Assembly: GCF_000756615.1 (NCBI RefSeq)
Contig: NZ_CP009288.1
Coordinates: 2,542,001 to 2,606,000 of the forward strand
DNA: 64,000 bases
Direction: 5' to 3'
DNA from: Paenibacillus durus
GTDB taxonomy: Bacteria; Bacillota; Bacilli; Paenibacillales; Paenibacillaceae
The notes beneath the pieces were generated by a model, which saw nothing but the letters and a program-made list of their open reading frames with translations, had not been told where the DNA came from and made no database searches. Below, piece by piece: positions 25,413 through 34,100 of the stretch. Every line of letters starts with the position of its first letter. Position 1 is the stretch's first letter. The translations under genes and the position numbers were made by a program.

Positions 25413-26205
25413 GTCCTTCTACGAGTTGCACCGTGCTCCGTTCTCCAGAGATCTTGCGGTAGACGAGTTATATGCGTCTGCGTCGCAGGAAGAAATGCTC
25501 GGGCGTCTGGCCTATGTCGCGGAACGCCAGTGGTTTGCCGTGCTCACAGGGGACTGCGGGACCGGGAAAACGACTACGATCCGGCGGTTAGCCAAGGAAC
25601 TGGACGAGGCGCGCTTTAAGCTACTCTACCTGTCCGATTCGAAACTGACCCCGCGCCACTTCTACAAAGGGCTGCTGGAGCAGCTCGGCTGTGAGTCGAA
25701 ATTTTACCGGGGGGATGCAAAACGGCAGTTACACCGGGAGATTGAACTCATGCGTGGGATTCACCGGCTACAGCCCGTGGTCGTGGTCGATGAAGCCCAT
25801 CTGCTGGACCGGGAGATGCTGGAGGAACTGCGATTTCTACTAAATCTGAAAATGGATTCACAGAGTCCGATGGCCCTGATTCTGGTGGGGCAAAGCGAAC
25901 TGTGGGACCGGCTGGGGCTGCAAGCCTATGCGGCGATCCGCCAGCGAATTGATATGCAGTGTTATCTTCCGCATATGGACCGGGCGGAAGTGGGGGCCTA
26001 TATGAAGAGGCATCTGAGTGCAGCAGGTGCCGAGCATGAACTGTTTACGGAGGCGGCGATGGATGAAATCTACCGTTTTTCCAGCGGAGCCGCCCGGCTG
26101 GTGAACAAGCTCTGTACCCACGCGTTGATCTACGGCGCACAGAACAAGCACCGGATTGTGGACGACCATATGGTAAAGCGCGTGATCCAGGGAGAATTGT
26201 CATGA
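25405..26205 (+). CDS. ExeA/TniB-like AAA ATPase, transposition partner
   Basis: A 266-residue AAA+ ATPase with Walker A TGDCGTGKTTT, Walker B PVVVVDEAH, and sensor-1 region LILVGQSEL, ending in a helical lid. It is of the ExeA/TniB type used by two-component transposons to select target DNA and activate the transposase. ATG 25405 is 6 nt after GGCGGAGG, whereas ATG 25399 would overlap that site. The overlap with the transposase gene indicates coupling. It is the last gene before the right end of the element. Confidence 0.85.
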   Translation: MFESFYELHRAPFSRDLAVDELYASASQEEMLGRLAYVAERQWFAVLTGDCGTGKTTTIRRLAKELDEARFKLLYLSDSKLTPRHFYKGLLEQLGCESKFYRGDAKRQLHREIELMRGIHRLQPVVVVDEAHLLDREMLEELRFLLNLKMDSQSPMALILVGQSELWDRLGLQAYAAIRQRIDMQCYLPHMDRAEVGAYMKRHLSAAGAEHELFTEAAMDEIYRFSSGAARLVNKLCTHALIYGAQNKHRIVDDHMVKRVIQGELS

Positions 26206-26287
26206 TTCTCCCTGCTTTTCTATCCTACTGCGGACAGCATGGCCGTCAATAGCAGGACAGCTTACACCGTCAACCTCCGGTCATTAT

Positions 26288-26670
26288 GGGTTAGCAGTAA
26301 CACCCTTATTTAGAGCAGCGACATACAATAAGTTGAAACATGTTTAATCACTCATGGTTGCAAAATATATTCAAAAATATGAATATTTATTCATTTATAG
26401 AAAATATTTTTTCTAATGAACTCTGTTATAAATGAGTTTTATTGCTTGTTAGTATCATTAATTCTAATTATTTCAGTTATAAAAGTGAAGGATTTTCGCT
26501 GTTTTTTTAAGGCATATTCTAATTATTTATGGAATATCACATAAACTGTGTGATTTTTCATTTTAAATGAGAAACGTTTCAATTTAATTGATAAAATTGT
26601 TTCATTTGATTCATTAATCAATCCTTTATTCATGTTATTGCATATAAATACAGTATTATTCGCGCACCTT
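26288..26670. other. AT-rich stretch between the transposon and the gerAB remnant
   Basis: I see no gene here. The sequence is very AT-rich with repeated ATTCAT/TTTCAT words, in contrast to the GC-rich transposon beside it. It is most likely degraded host sequence. Confidence 0.4.
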
Positions 26671-26713
26671 GAACACGACAGCATGCTAATTAATGTTGTC
26701 GTGTTCTTTTTTT
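26671..26713 (+). terminator. Rho-independent terminator
   Basis: GAACACGACA (26671-26680) pairs with TGTCGTGTTC (26697-26706), with further pairing inside, followed by seven T residues. No intact gene precedes it, so it probably ended a gene now lost. It abuts the broken start of the gerAB remnant. Confidence 0.8.
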
Positions 26714-26715
26714 AA

Positions 26716-27249
26716 AAGATAACCCAGTCGTTTGGAGAGACGCTTATTTTTGCCATGCTCTGGGTAAGTCTGAATAAGCCGGAGCAAGTGATGAAGACGA
26801 GCATATACGCGGTTCTTTTGTCCGGGTTCTGTATCCTACTGCTTAATCTCTTTGCCATAGCCGTTTTTGGCGAAGGGATTTATTTGCGTTCAATATTTCC
26901 GCTGTACATCCTTATTCGGCAAATTAACATCGGAAACTTTATTACGAATCTTGATGCGCTTGGCGTGCTGTATTTTTGTATCACTTCGTTTTTCAAATTC
27001 TCCATCTACCTCTATGCAGTTGCCAGAGGCTTTCAACAGCTGTTGTTTCTCAAGAGCTATCGAATGATCATTTGGCCTGCGGCATTGTGCATTTTATTTA
27101 TAGGGATGACAATGGCCTCAAGCCAGAAAGAGCATATTGAAGTTGGCATGAACATATATCCAAGGTTTCAAATATTGCTGCTGTTAGCGCTGCCTGCAAT
27201 CCTGTTACTCGTGACTTGCGCCCGCAAGGTGCTGACCAAAAGGAGCTGA
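26716..27249 (+). pseudogene. Spore germination permease (GerAB family), C-terminal half only
   Basis: The frame after a stop codon at 26713 reads GETLIFAMLWVSLNKP, then several hydrophobic helices, SIFPLYILIRQIN, and the typical helix before KFSIYLYAVARGFQQLLFL. This matches the second half of GerAB/GerKB permeases, which are about 360 residues with ten helices; only about 175 residues remain and no proper start or ribosome binding site exists (ATG 26755 lies inside a conserved helix). The break coincides with a terminator hairpin and lies near the transposon, suggesting deletion. Germinant-receptor function must be lost from this copy. Confidence 0.75.
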
Positions 27250-27251
27250 AC

Positions 27252-27395
27252 GTGATCATGATTCATTGGCCATGGGAATCTCAGACCATTATGCACCAAC
27301 CTTGGGTAACGCTTATTTTCTTTTCAACAATGGCTTTGCTTATGTCGATATTCAGCTGGTTCAGGGCAAGGAGGAAAAGGGGGAAAGATAAATAA
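27252..27395 (+). CDS. Small single-span membrane protein downstream of the gerAB remnant
   Basis: A GTG-started frame of 47 residues (MIMIHWPWESQ at the start; one helix LIFFSTMALLMSIFSWF; basic end ARRKRGKDK). AAAGGAG (27238-27244) lies 7 nt upstream, overlapping the end of the gerAB frame. Some germinant-receptor operons carry an extra small membrane subunit, so this may be its counterpart, but the similarity is only in size, topology and position. Confidence 0.5.
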   Translation: MIMIHWPWESQTIMHQPWVTLIFFSTMALLMSIFSWFRARRKRGKDK

Positions 27396-27432
27396 CCATT
27401 TCTATTTTGGCTCAAAACCGAAATCCTATTTT

Positions 27433-27804
27433 TTATTTCCGCCAAAAAGTTGAACAGTCTGCCTTATCCCAAATATTAAACTCGATCATTTTCTTAAGTA
27501 ATGAGAAATCAACCGGACTATCCCATTGGATACGTACCAACTCCTTGGTGTGACCATAGCCAGCCTGCACAATTTCATCAGAAAAATGATTAATCCCTGC
27601 CCTTTCAGGGGCAACAGCCAAATGATGTTTGGCTACGCTAAAGCCAATAATAAATGTGCCGTGATCGGTAAACATAGGCTGATTCCACGCAATTTTTGGC
27701 ATTAAATTTGGAAATTTCTTAGTTACCCAAGCCAAAACTTCTTCCGTTCGGGCCCGATGTTGCGGGTTATCAATATGCGCTAAATATTCTGCAAAAACTT
27801 CCAT
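27433..27804 (-). CDS. DUF1801 (YdhG-like) protein
   Basis: A 123-residue protein with the DUF1801 pattern: YLAHIDNPQHRARTEEVLAW, PKIAWNQPMF, GFSVAKHHLAVAP and a helical end. Members have a small alpha/beta fold; some are annotated as intracellular iron chaperone-like, but evidence is thin. ATG 27804 follows GGAGGGAAC at good spacing; the longer frame from 27870 runs through the repeated leader sequence and is not credible. It is divergent from the sugar-nucleotide cluster. Confidence 0.8.
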   Translation of the reverse strand: MEVFAEYLAHIDNPQHRARTEEVLAWVTKKFPNLMPKIAWNQPMFTDHGTFIIGFSVAKHHLAVAPERAGINHFSDEIVQAGYGHTKELVRIQWDSPVDFSLLKKMIEFNIWDKADCSTFWRK

Positions 27805-27840
27805 GTTGTTCCCTCCTAAAATAAAAATTTTTATAAATAT

Positions 27841-27914
27841 ATCAACGGATGAAGCTGTCCATCTGCACAAGCCATTAACTCACTTGTGTTCATAGAATAT
27901 AGTATCTCTCAATG
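27841..27914 (+). repeat. Leader repeat, copy A
   Basis: This copy and the one at 28932-29003 match at most positions (shared core ATCTGCACAAGCCATTA, then CTCACTTG and TTCATAGAATAT). It is followed by GGAGGAG and a 12-codon frame from ATG 27931 to the TGA at 27967-27969, which looks like the leftover start of a lost gene. Confidence 0.8.
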
Positions 27915-28003
27915 GAGGAGTGAAAGACTAATGGCAGAGATTCTGGATATGGATGCGTTAATGGTGTGACAAATTTATTCGTACATGTTAGGGGGTGAAT
28001 TCA

Positions 28004-28921
28004 ATGCATAAAGTAATAATCACAGGAGCAAATGGATTTATTGGTAGTTCATTAACGAACTTTCTTGCGAAAAAAGGGGTAACCATATTTGCTGTAGTCA
28101 AAAACAAATTCTCTAATGTTGATACAATAATGAAACATGAAAATATTAATATCATCTATTGTGATCTTAATCATGCAGAGCAGTTAGAATATTTGATAGC
28201 AGATAGAGATATTGATGTGTTTTATCATCTTGCTTGGACGGGTGCGTCTGGACCGGAAAGGGCAAACTATAAGGTTCAAGTGGATAATGTATCCAATTCC
28301 ATGGAGTGTGCTAAGCAATCAAAGCTTATGGGATGTAAAAGATTCATTGCAATAGGTACTATTGGAGAGTTCATGGCAGAGCTAGCCATAAAAAATAATA
28401 TAATTTCAGAGAATTTCACTTATGCTATTAGTAAGAAGTTTTATCACTCCTTGCTAGACATATATTGCTATAACAATAACATTCCCTACACGTGGTGCAC
28501 TTTACCTGGTGTATATGGGATTGGGGATCGAACATCCAATATTATTAATTATACAATCAAAAAATTATTACTTAAAGAATTACCCGAATATACTAAAGCG
28601 GAGCAATTATTTGATTTCGTTTATATTAATGACTGTATCAAGTGTTTGTTTGAAATCGGATTAAAAAATGATTTAAAAAAATACTATTTTATCGGAGGCC
28701 CTTCTCCGCAACCTTTGTATAAATTTATTGAAGCAGCTAAAAATGTAGTTTCTCCTGACTCACAATTAGGGTTAGGAATAAGAAATGAAGATGGATTTGT
28801 ATACAAGAAAGAATGGTTTACAATGGATGAAACTATAAAACATTTGGGTTTTAAACATGAATACTCTTTTGAAGAAGGTATAAAATTAACTGCTGAATGG
28901 ATCAAATCAACGGGGATCTAG
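28004..28921 (+). CDS. NAD-dependent sugar epimerase/dehydratase-like SDR
   Basis: A 305-residue extended short-chain dehydrogenase. The Rossmann motif is ITGANGFIGSSL, and the catalytic pair is YAISK (YxxxK); a Thr at IAIGTIGEF fills the S/T position. The best guess is modification of a nucleotide-activated sugar. ATG 28004 is 8 nt after GGGGG; the GTG at 27995 overlaps that site. It is visibly more AT-rich than the two glycosyltransferase genes downstream and lies between two copies of the leader repeat, which suggests late insertion in front of them. Confidence 0.82.
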   Translation: MHKVIITGANGFIGSSLTNFLAKKGVTIFAVVKNKFSNVDTIMKHENINIIYCDLNHAEQLEYLIADRDIDVFYHLAWTGASGPERANYKVQVDNVSNSMECAKQSKLMGCKRFIAIGTIGEFMAELAIKNNIISENFTYAISKKFYHSLLDIYCYNNNIPYTWCTLPGVYGIGDRTSNIINYTIKKLLLKELPEYTKAEQLFDFVYINDCIKCLFEIGLKNDLKKYYFIGGPSPQPLYKFIEAAKNVVSPDSQLGLGIRNEDGFVYKKEWFTMDETIKHLGFKHEYSFEEGIKLTAEWIKSTGI

Positions 28922-28931
28922 GTATATAAAG

Positions 28932-29003
28932 ATCAGCGGATGAATTTGTTCATCTGCACAAGCCATTAGCTCACTTGTTCATAGAATATATTATCTCGCA
29001 ATG
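28932..29003 (+). repeat. Leader repeat, copy B
   Basis: The second copy of the 72-74 bp leader, now placed before the first glycosyltransferase gene, whose AAGGAGG follows at 29012-29018. The CATAGAATAT word present in both copies resembles a mother-cell sigma (sigma-K/E) -10 element, but no matching -35 is clear. Confidence 0.8.
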
Positions 29004-29028
29004 AAAAGAACAAGGAGGCTCGTCTAAT

Positions 29029-30018
29029 ATGATTATCGGAACGGTAGTAGGCGCTTCGGGATTGCCACAAGCCAGGCTGATGGCGGCTTCGGTCAAGCGG
29101 GTAATGCCTCTAACAACGGTCGTCGTCTGCCTGGTAGAGCAATTTCCGGTAGAACCGCTTCCGGATATCGACTGGATTGTTACGGCCAAAGATATCTCGG
29201 CTTATATAGGATTCCACGACTTTGACGGTTATATATTCAAGTTTGGCTCCCTCCAATGCGCTACGGCGATGAAGGCTCAGCTGACCGCTTACCTGCTCAA
29301 AGCCTTCCCGGAGGAGGAGCAGATTGTTTATCTTGATCCGGAGATGTATGTAATGAGGCCGTTCAATGAAATATGGGGAATGCTTACCTACTATGATGTG
29401 GTGCTGACTCCCCACCATCTTGAGCCCTCGCCCCCTTGGGATTGTTTCCGCGAAATCGGGACGCTGCAGGACGGGACCTATAACAGCGCACTGGTAGGCG
29501 TTAGAAACAGCGACGGGGGCCGTCATTTTGCAGACTGGTGGGTGAAGATGACTTCAGGTGATTTTTACGGACAGCCGAAAGGGCTGTATATCGACCAGCC
29601 TTATCTGAACTTCGTTCGCACTTTTTATCATACAGGCATTCTTCGTCATCCCGGCTACAACCTGGCATTCTGGAACCTGCATGAACACTGCAGAGAACTC
29701 TACTGGGTAGAAGATCAGTATGTTTTGACCGACTGGACTCAGCTTCGCTGCGTGAACTTCAACAATACGGCCGGGCTGCTCGACAGCTGTATGAACGCCT
29801 TCATTCCGGACAACTGGGTTTATGCACAAATGTGGAAGAACTACAAGCAGGAGATGGAAGCTTTGCTTCCCTGGCATTCACCTTCCTCCTGGAGTTATGA
29901 CTTCTTCTACAGCGGGGAGAAAATATCGGATGAGACCCGATTACGCTACCGGGAGGCCAAAATATACCGTTCAATGGAAGTTAATCCCTTCACACTTTCT
30001 AATGGAAGTCATTTTTGA
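29029..30018 (+). CDS. GT-A-like glycosyltransferase, paralogue 1
   Basis: A 329-residue cytosolic protein that starts MIIGTVVGASGLPQARLMAASVKR, the first strand and helix of a nucleotide-sugar fold. The metal-binding DxD position is IVYLDPEMYV (D-P-E). Further conserved elements shared with the next gene include LTPHHLEPSPPWD, HPGYNLAFWNLHE and WSYDFFYSGEKI. The sugar donor and acceptor are unknown. AAGGAGG lies 10 nt upstream. It pairs with the next gene 26 bp away, and the sugar-nucleotide enzyme upstream may supply its substrate. Confidence 0.72.
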   Translation: MIIGTVVGASGLPQARLMAASVKRVMPLTTVVVCLVEQFPVEPLPDIDWIVTAKDISAYIGFHDFDGYIFKFGSLQCATAMKAQLTAYLLKAFPEEEQIVYLDPEMYVMRPFNEIWGMLTYYDVVLTPHHLEPSPPWDCFREIGTLQDGTYNSALVGVRNSDGGRHFADWWVKMTSGDFYGQPKGLYIDQPYLNFVRTFYHTGILRHPGYNLAFWNLHEHCRELYWVEDQYVLTDWTQLRCVNFNNTAGLLDSCMNAFIPDNWVYAQMWKNYKQEMEALLPWHSPSSWSYDFFYSGEKISDETRLRYREAKIYRSMEVNPFTLSNGSHF

Positions 30019-30044
30019 TTAATGAATGAAGAGGAGGACCCGCC

Positions 30045-30962
30045 ATGATCATCTGCTCGGTGACCTGTGCAGACAATCTGCATGAGGCTAAAGTGATGGC
30101 AAGAAGGACAAAAGTTCAAATGCCATACGCCCGGGTTGTCATATGTCTTTTGGAGAGGTCGATGCATCCGGCAGCGCTTAACGTTCCATGGTTCGACGAA
30201 GTCATTCTGGCCAAGGATTTGGGAATCCCCGAATTTGAAACCAATATTCTAAAATACCGGCTTTATGAGGCGGTAACCTCCATTAAACCGGCTTTTCTCC
30301 ATTTTCTGTTTGACCGGTATCCGGATGAGTTCAACATCGTATTCATGGATACGGACGTCATCCCTTATGCTCCATTCGACGATCTGCTGTTTCACCTGGA
30401 ACATCAGAACATCCTGCTGTCGCCTCACCTGCTGGAGCCGTGCGGAGATCCGTGGAGCTATTTATGGGTGGGCGTCTTTAACACCGGCTTTATGGCGCTT
30501 CGGCGGTCGGAGGAAACCATGCATTTTCTGGAATGGTGGAAAGAGCGGCTGTACAGCTATGGATATTACCAAGCCCCCTATTATTGTGATCAGAAATGGA
30601 TCGATCTCGCGCCAGCTTACTTTAACGTTACGGTATGGGACCACCCGGGGTACAACGTCGCTTACTGGAATCTGCACGAGTCCAGACGGAAGATCATTTC
30701 GGCCGGGGAAGGGCAGTATTGGTTTGAAGATGGCCTTTCATTCGTCTGTTTTCACTATTCCGGAATAAACAGGGCTCTGCCGTACCATTTGGGGATATGG
30801 TTTCCCGATCATTCGTATCCGCTGTATGAGCTGATCCGGCTCTTTCAGGAAGAACTGTGGGTTATGGGTAAAGAGGAGTTTTCCCAGCTCCCCTGGAGCT
30901 ATGACTATCACATCGATGGCACTCCTATTACAGAGGAAGAGAGAAATAGCTATCGCTGCTGA
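30045..30962 (+). CDS. GT-A-like glycosyltransferase, paralogue 2
   Basis: A 305-residue paralogue of the preceding protein (shared HPGYNVAYWNLHE, LLSPHLLEPCGDPW, WSYDYHIDGTPI), with a canonical DTD metal motif in IVFMDTDVIPY. Sequence divergence is large, so the duplication is old. GAGGAGG lies 7 nt before the ATG. With the upstream gene it probably builds a surface glycan or glycosylates a protein; the S-layer-anchored protein downstream is separated from it by a terminator, so a link is only speculative. Confidence 0.72.
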   Translation: MIICSVTCADNLHEAKVMARRTKVQMPYARVVICLLERSMHPAALNVPWFDEVILAKDLGIPEFETNILKYRLYEAVTSIKPAFLHFLFDRYPDEFNIVFMDTDVIPYAPFDDLLFHLEHQNILLSPHLLEPCGDPWSYLWVGVFNTGFMALRRSEETMHFLEWWKERLYSYGYYQAPYYCDQKWIDLAPAYFNVTVWDHPGYNVAYWNLHESRRKIISAGEGQYWFEDGLSFVCFHYSGINRALPYHLGIWFPDHSYPLYELIRLFQEELWVMGKEEFSQLPWSYDYHIDGTPITEEERNSYRC

Positions 30963-31036
30963 TGTCTGGACTTTTTCAGAACACATAAACGATCATAATT
31001 TTATGAAAAATCACAATTCTCCATCCATAAACAACC

Positions 31037-31070
31037 AGCCCACAGCGATTGACGCTCTGGGCTCTTTTTT
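31037..31070 (+). terminator. Rho-independent terminator of the glycosyltransferase cluster
   Basis: AGCCCA and AGCG pair with CGCT and TGGGCT (one mismatch) around a 5-nt loop, followed by six T residues. It lies about 75 nt after the stop of the second glycosyltransferase. Confidence 0.85.
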
Positions 31071-31196
31071 GTGGAAATACGCATTTTCCAAGATTTACAC
31101 AATCAATACAATGATCTAATAATCTATTTACCATTCATTGCTAGACTTATCCTATTGTCCCCAGTGACGAAAATGAGATCAGAAAAGGAGATTAGG

Positions 31197-34100
31197 ATGA
31201 GATTATTAAAGTACATAACAGCTATGCTGCTGGTTTTCCTGTTGGCGGCGGGGTCTTTGAATGCGGCAGGACCTGTACTCGCGGCAGAGTCTTCGGATGC
31301 TGCGGTATCCGTCAGCAAGGTGACGGTAACGTTCAATGGCGACCCCAAGACCTCCAAGGGGTTCACGTGGTATACGCCAAAGGCTTCTCAAGACAGTGAT
31401 GTACAGGTTATTGAAGCAACCTATGGAAAAGCGGAGTTTGACACCGGCCTTACGTTCAAGGGAATAACCCAGGTGTCTACAAACTCTCCTCTGGAGAATG
31501 TGCACAAAGCTGAAGCAACCGGACTCAAGGCAGACACCGCCTATTATTTCCGCGTGGGGGACGCCGCACTGAATGTGTGGAGTGAAGCGGGAACGTTCAA
31601 GACAGCGCCTGCAGGCGGAGCCTTCACGTTCATCGACCTGGCAGATACGCAGGCGAAGAGCGAGGATGAAGCGATCCTTTCCTCCGAAACTCTGGTCAAA
31701 GCGCTGGCGACGGTTCCGGATGCCGACTTTGTGGTCCATAACGGCGACATTGTCGATAACGGAATCAAGGAAGAGCAATGGAACTGGCTGCTGGGCCACT
31801 CCCGGCAAAGCCTGCTGAACACAACGATTGTGCCGGCTGCGGGCAACCATGAAGACGAGAATAATGCGTTCATCGAGCATTTTGACATCAAACCGGCCGC
31901 AGGCTCGGCTACAGAAACCGGAGCGTATTACTCCTACGATTACAGCAACGCGCATTTTGTGGTGCTGAACACGAATGAGAACTCGGAGGAGTATGCGGAT
32001 TTCTCCAAGGATCAGGTAGAGTGGCTGAAAAGTGATGTGAAAGCAGCCAAAGCGGCGGGCGCCCAGTGGATTATCGTGAACATTCACAAGGGGCCGTACA
32101 CGACATCGAACCATGCGACCGACACTGACATCATGGGACCAAACGGAGTCCGGACGAAGATCGCCCCGCTGATGGCAGAGCTGGATATTGATTTTGTCCT
32201 TCAAGGGCATGACCATATTTACGCCCGCACCAAGCCGATCAAGAGCGATAACACCGCCGCTGCGACCGCGAAATTCATCGAATCGCAGAACGGCAAATCT
32301 GTGGAATACACGGTTAACCCGGACGGCACGATCTATCTGATCCCGGCGACAGCGGGACCAAAGGTCTATTACAAGAACCAGAAAGAAGCGCTTGGAGATA
32401 AGTATTACAATCTGTTCGAGCGTGCGGAAGAAAACCATGCGGCGAAATACGGCCCGGACCCAAGCGACGCCACCCGCCCAAAACGCAGTCAGGTACAGAA
32501 CTTTGTCGGCATAACGATTGACGGCGGCAAGCTGACGGCGTATACGTATGAAATTGATCAGAATGTGGATAACGCTGCTCCATATCTGGTTGACCAGTTC
32601 GGTATTCAAAAGGATGTTGGAGTCAGCAAGGTGACGGTAACGTTCAATGGCGACCCCAAAACCTCCAAGGGGTTCACGTGGTATACGCCAAAGGCTTCTC
32701 AAGACAGTGATGTACAGGTTATTGAAGCAACCTATGGAAAAGCGGAGTTTGACACCGGCCTTACGTTCAAGGGAATAACCCAGGTGTCTACAAACTCTCC
32801 TCTGGAGAATGTGCACAAAGCCGAAGCAACCGGACTCAAGGCAGACACCGCCTATTATTTCCGCGTGGGGGACGCCGCGCTGAATGTGTGGAGTGAAGCG
32901 GGAACGTTCAAAACGGCGCCAGCAGGCGGAGCCTTCACGTTCATCGACCTGGCAGATACGCAGGCGAAGAGCGAGGATGAAGCGATCCTTTCCTCCGAAA
33001 CCCTGGCTAAAGCGCTGGCGGCGGTTCCGGATGCCGACTTTGTGGTCCATAACGGCGACATTGTCGATAACGGAATCAAGGAAGAGCAGTGGAACTGGCT
33101 GCTGGGCCACTCCCGGCAAAGCCTGCTGAACACAACGATTGTGCCGGCTGCGGGCAACCATGAAGACGAGAATAATGCGTTCATCGAGCATTTTGACATC
33201 AAACCGGCCGCAGGCTCGGCTACAGAAACCGGAGCGTATTACTCCTACGATTACAGCAACGCGCATTTTGTGGTGCTGAACTCAAATGAGAACTCGGAGG
33301 AGTATGCGGATTTCTCCAATGCCCAGGTAGAGTGGCTGAAAAGTGATGTGAAAGCAGCCAAAGCGGCGGGCGCCCAGTGGATTATCGTGAACATTCACAA
33401 GGGGCCGTACACGACATCGAACCATGCGACCGACACTGACATCATGGGACCAAACGGAGTCCGGACGAAGATCGCCCCGCTGATGGCAGAGCTGGATATT
33501 GATTTTGTCCTTCAGGGGCATGACCATATTTACGCCCGCACCAAGCCGATCAAGAGCGATAACACCGCTGCCGCAACCGCGAAATTCATCGAATCGCAGA
33601 ATGGCAAATCAGTGGAATACACGGTAAACCCGGACGGCACGATCTATCTGATCCCGGCGACAGCGGGACCAAAGGTCTATTACAAGAACCAGAAACCAGA
33701 GCTTGGAGATAAGTATTACGATCTGTTCGAGCGTGCGGAAGAAAATCATGCGGCGAAATACGGCCCGGACCCAAGCGACGCCACCCGTCCAAAACGCAGT
33801 CAGGTACAGAACTTCGTCGGCATAACGATTGACGGCGGCAAGCTGACGGCATTTACGTATGAAATTGATCAGAATGTGGACAGCGGCGCTCCGTACCTGG
33901 TTGATCAGTTTGGTATTCAAAAGGTTTCCAGCACTGGAAATAGCGGTGGCACCCCCAGCAATACTGGAGGTGGAGGAACGAAACCGACGGTGCCAGCTAC
34001 GCCGCCAACTGCGCCAACTACGCCAACGGCACCTGCGGTACCAACAGCGCCAACTGCCCCGGCAACAAAGCTGAAGGATATTGGCGGGCACTGGGCAGCA

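Larger units (their letters stand above)
23360..26287 (+). mobile_element. Three-gene transposon (DUF6431 protein, DDE transposase, ExeA/TniB-like ATPase)
   Basis: A ten-base inverted repeat, ATAATGACCG at 23360-23369 and CGGTCATTAT at 26278-26287, encloses the three genes. Related TGACC/TGACGG motifs recur near both ends (for example around 23455 and 26240-26275), which looks like an array of transposase-binding sites. The gene order and the DDE transposase plus AAA ATPase pair resemble Mu/Tn7-like two-component transposition. I could not identify a target-site duplication, so the exact ends may differ by a few bases. Confidence 0.7.

Noticed and set aside
27931..27969. 12-codon ORF as a leader peptide of the epimerase
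   Set aside because: It has a ribosome binding site, but no codon bias for any amino acid and no terminator/antiterminator after it; a relic of a lost gene fits better.
31206..33266. 686-codon open frame on the minus strand
   Set aside because: It is antisense to the duplicated phosphatase gene and its length comes from the repeat doubling a shadow frame. The sequence has no domain pattern, while the plus frame has signal peptide, metal motifs and SLH domains.
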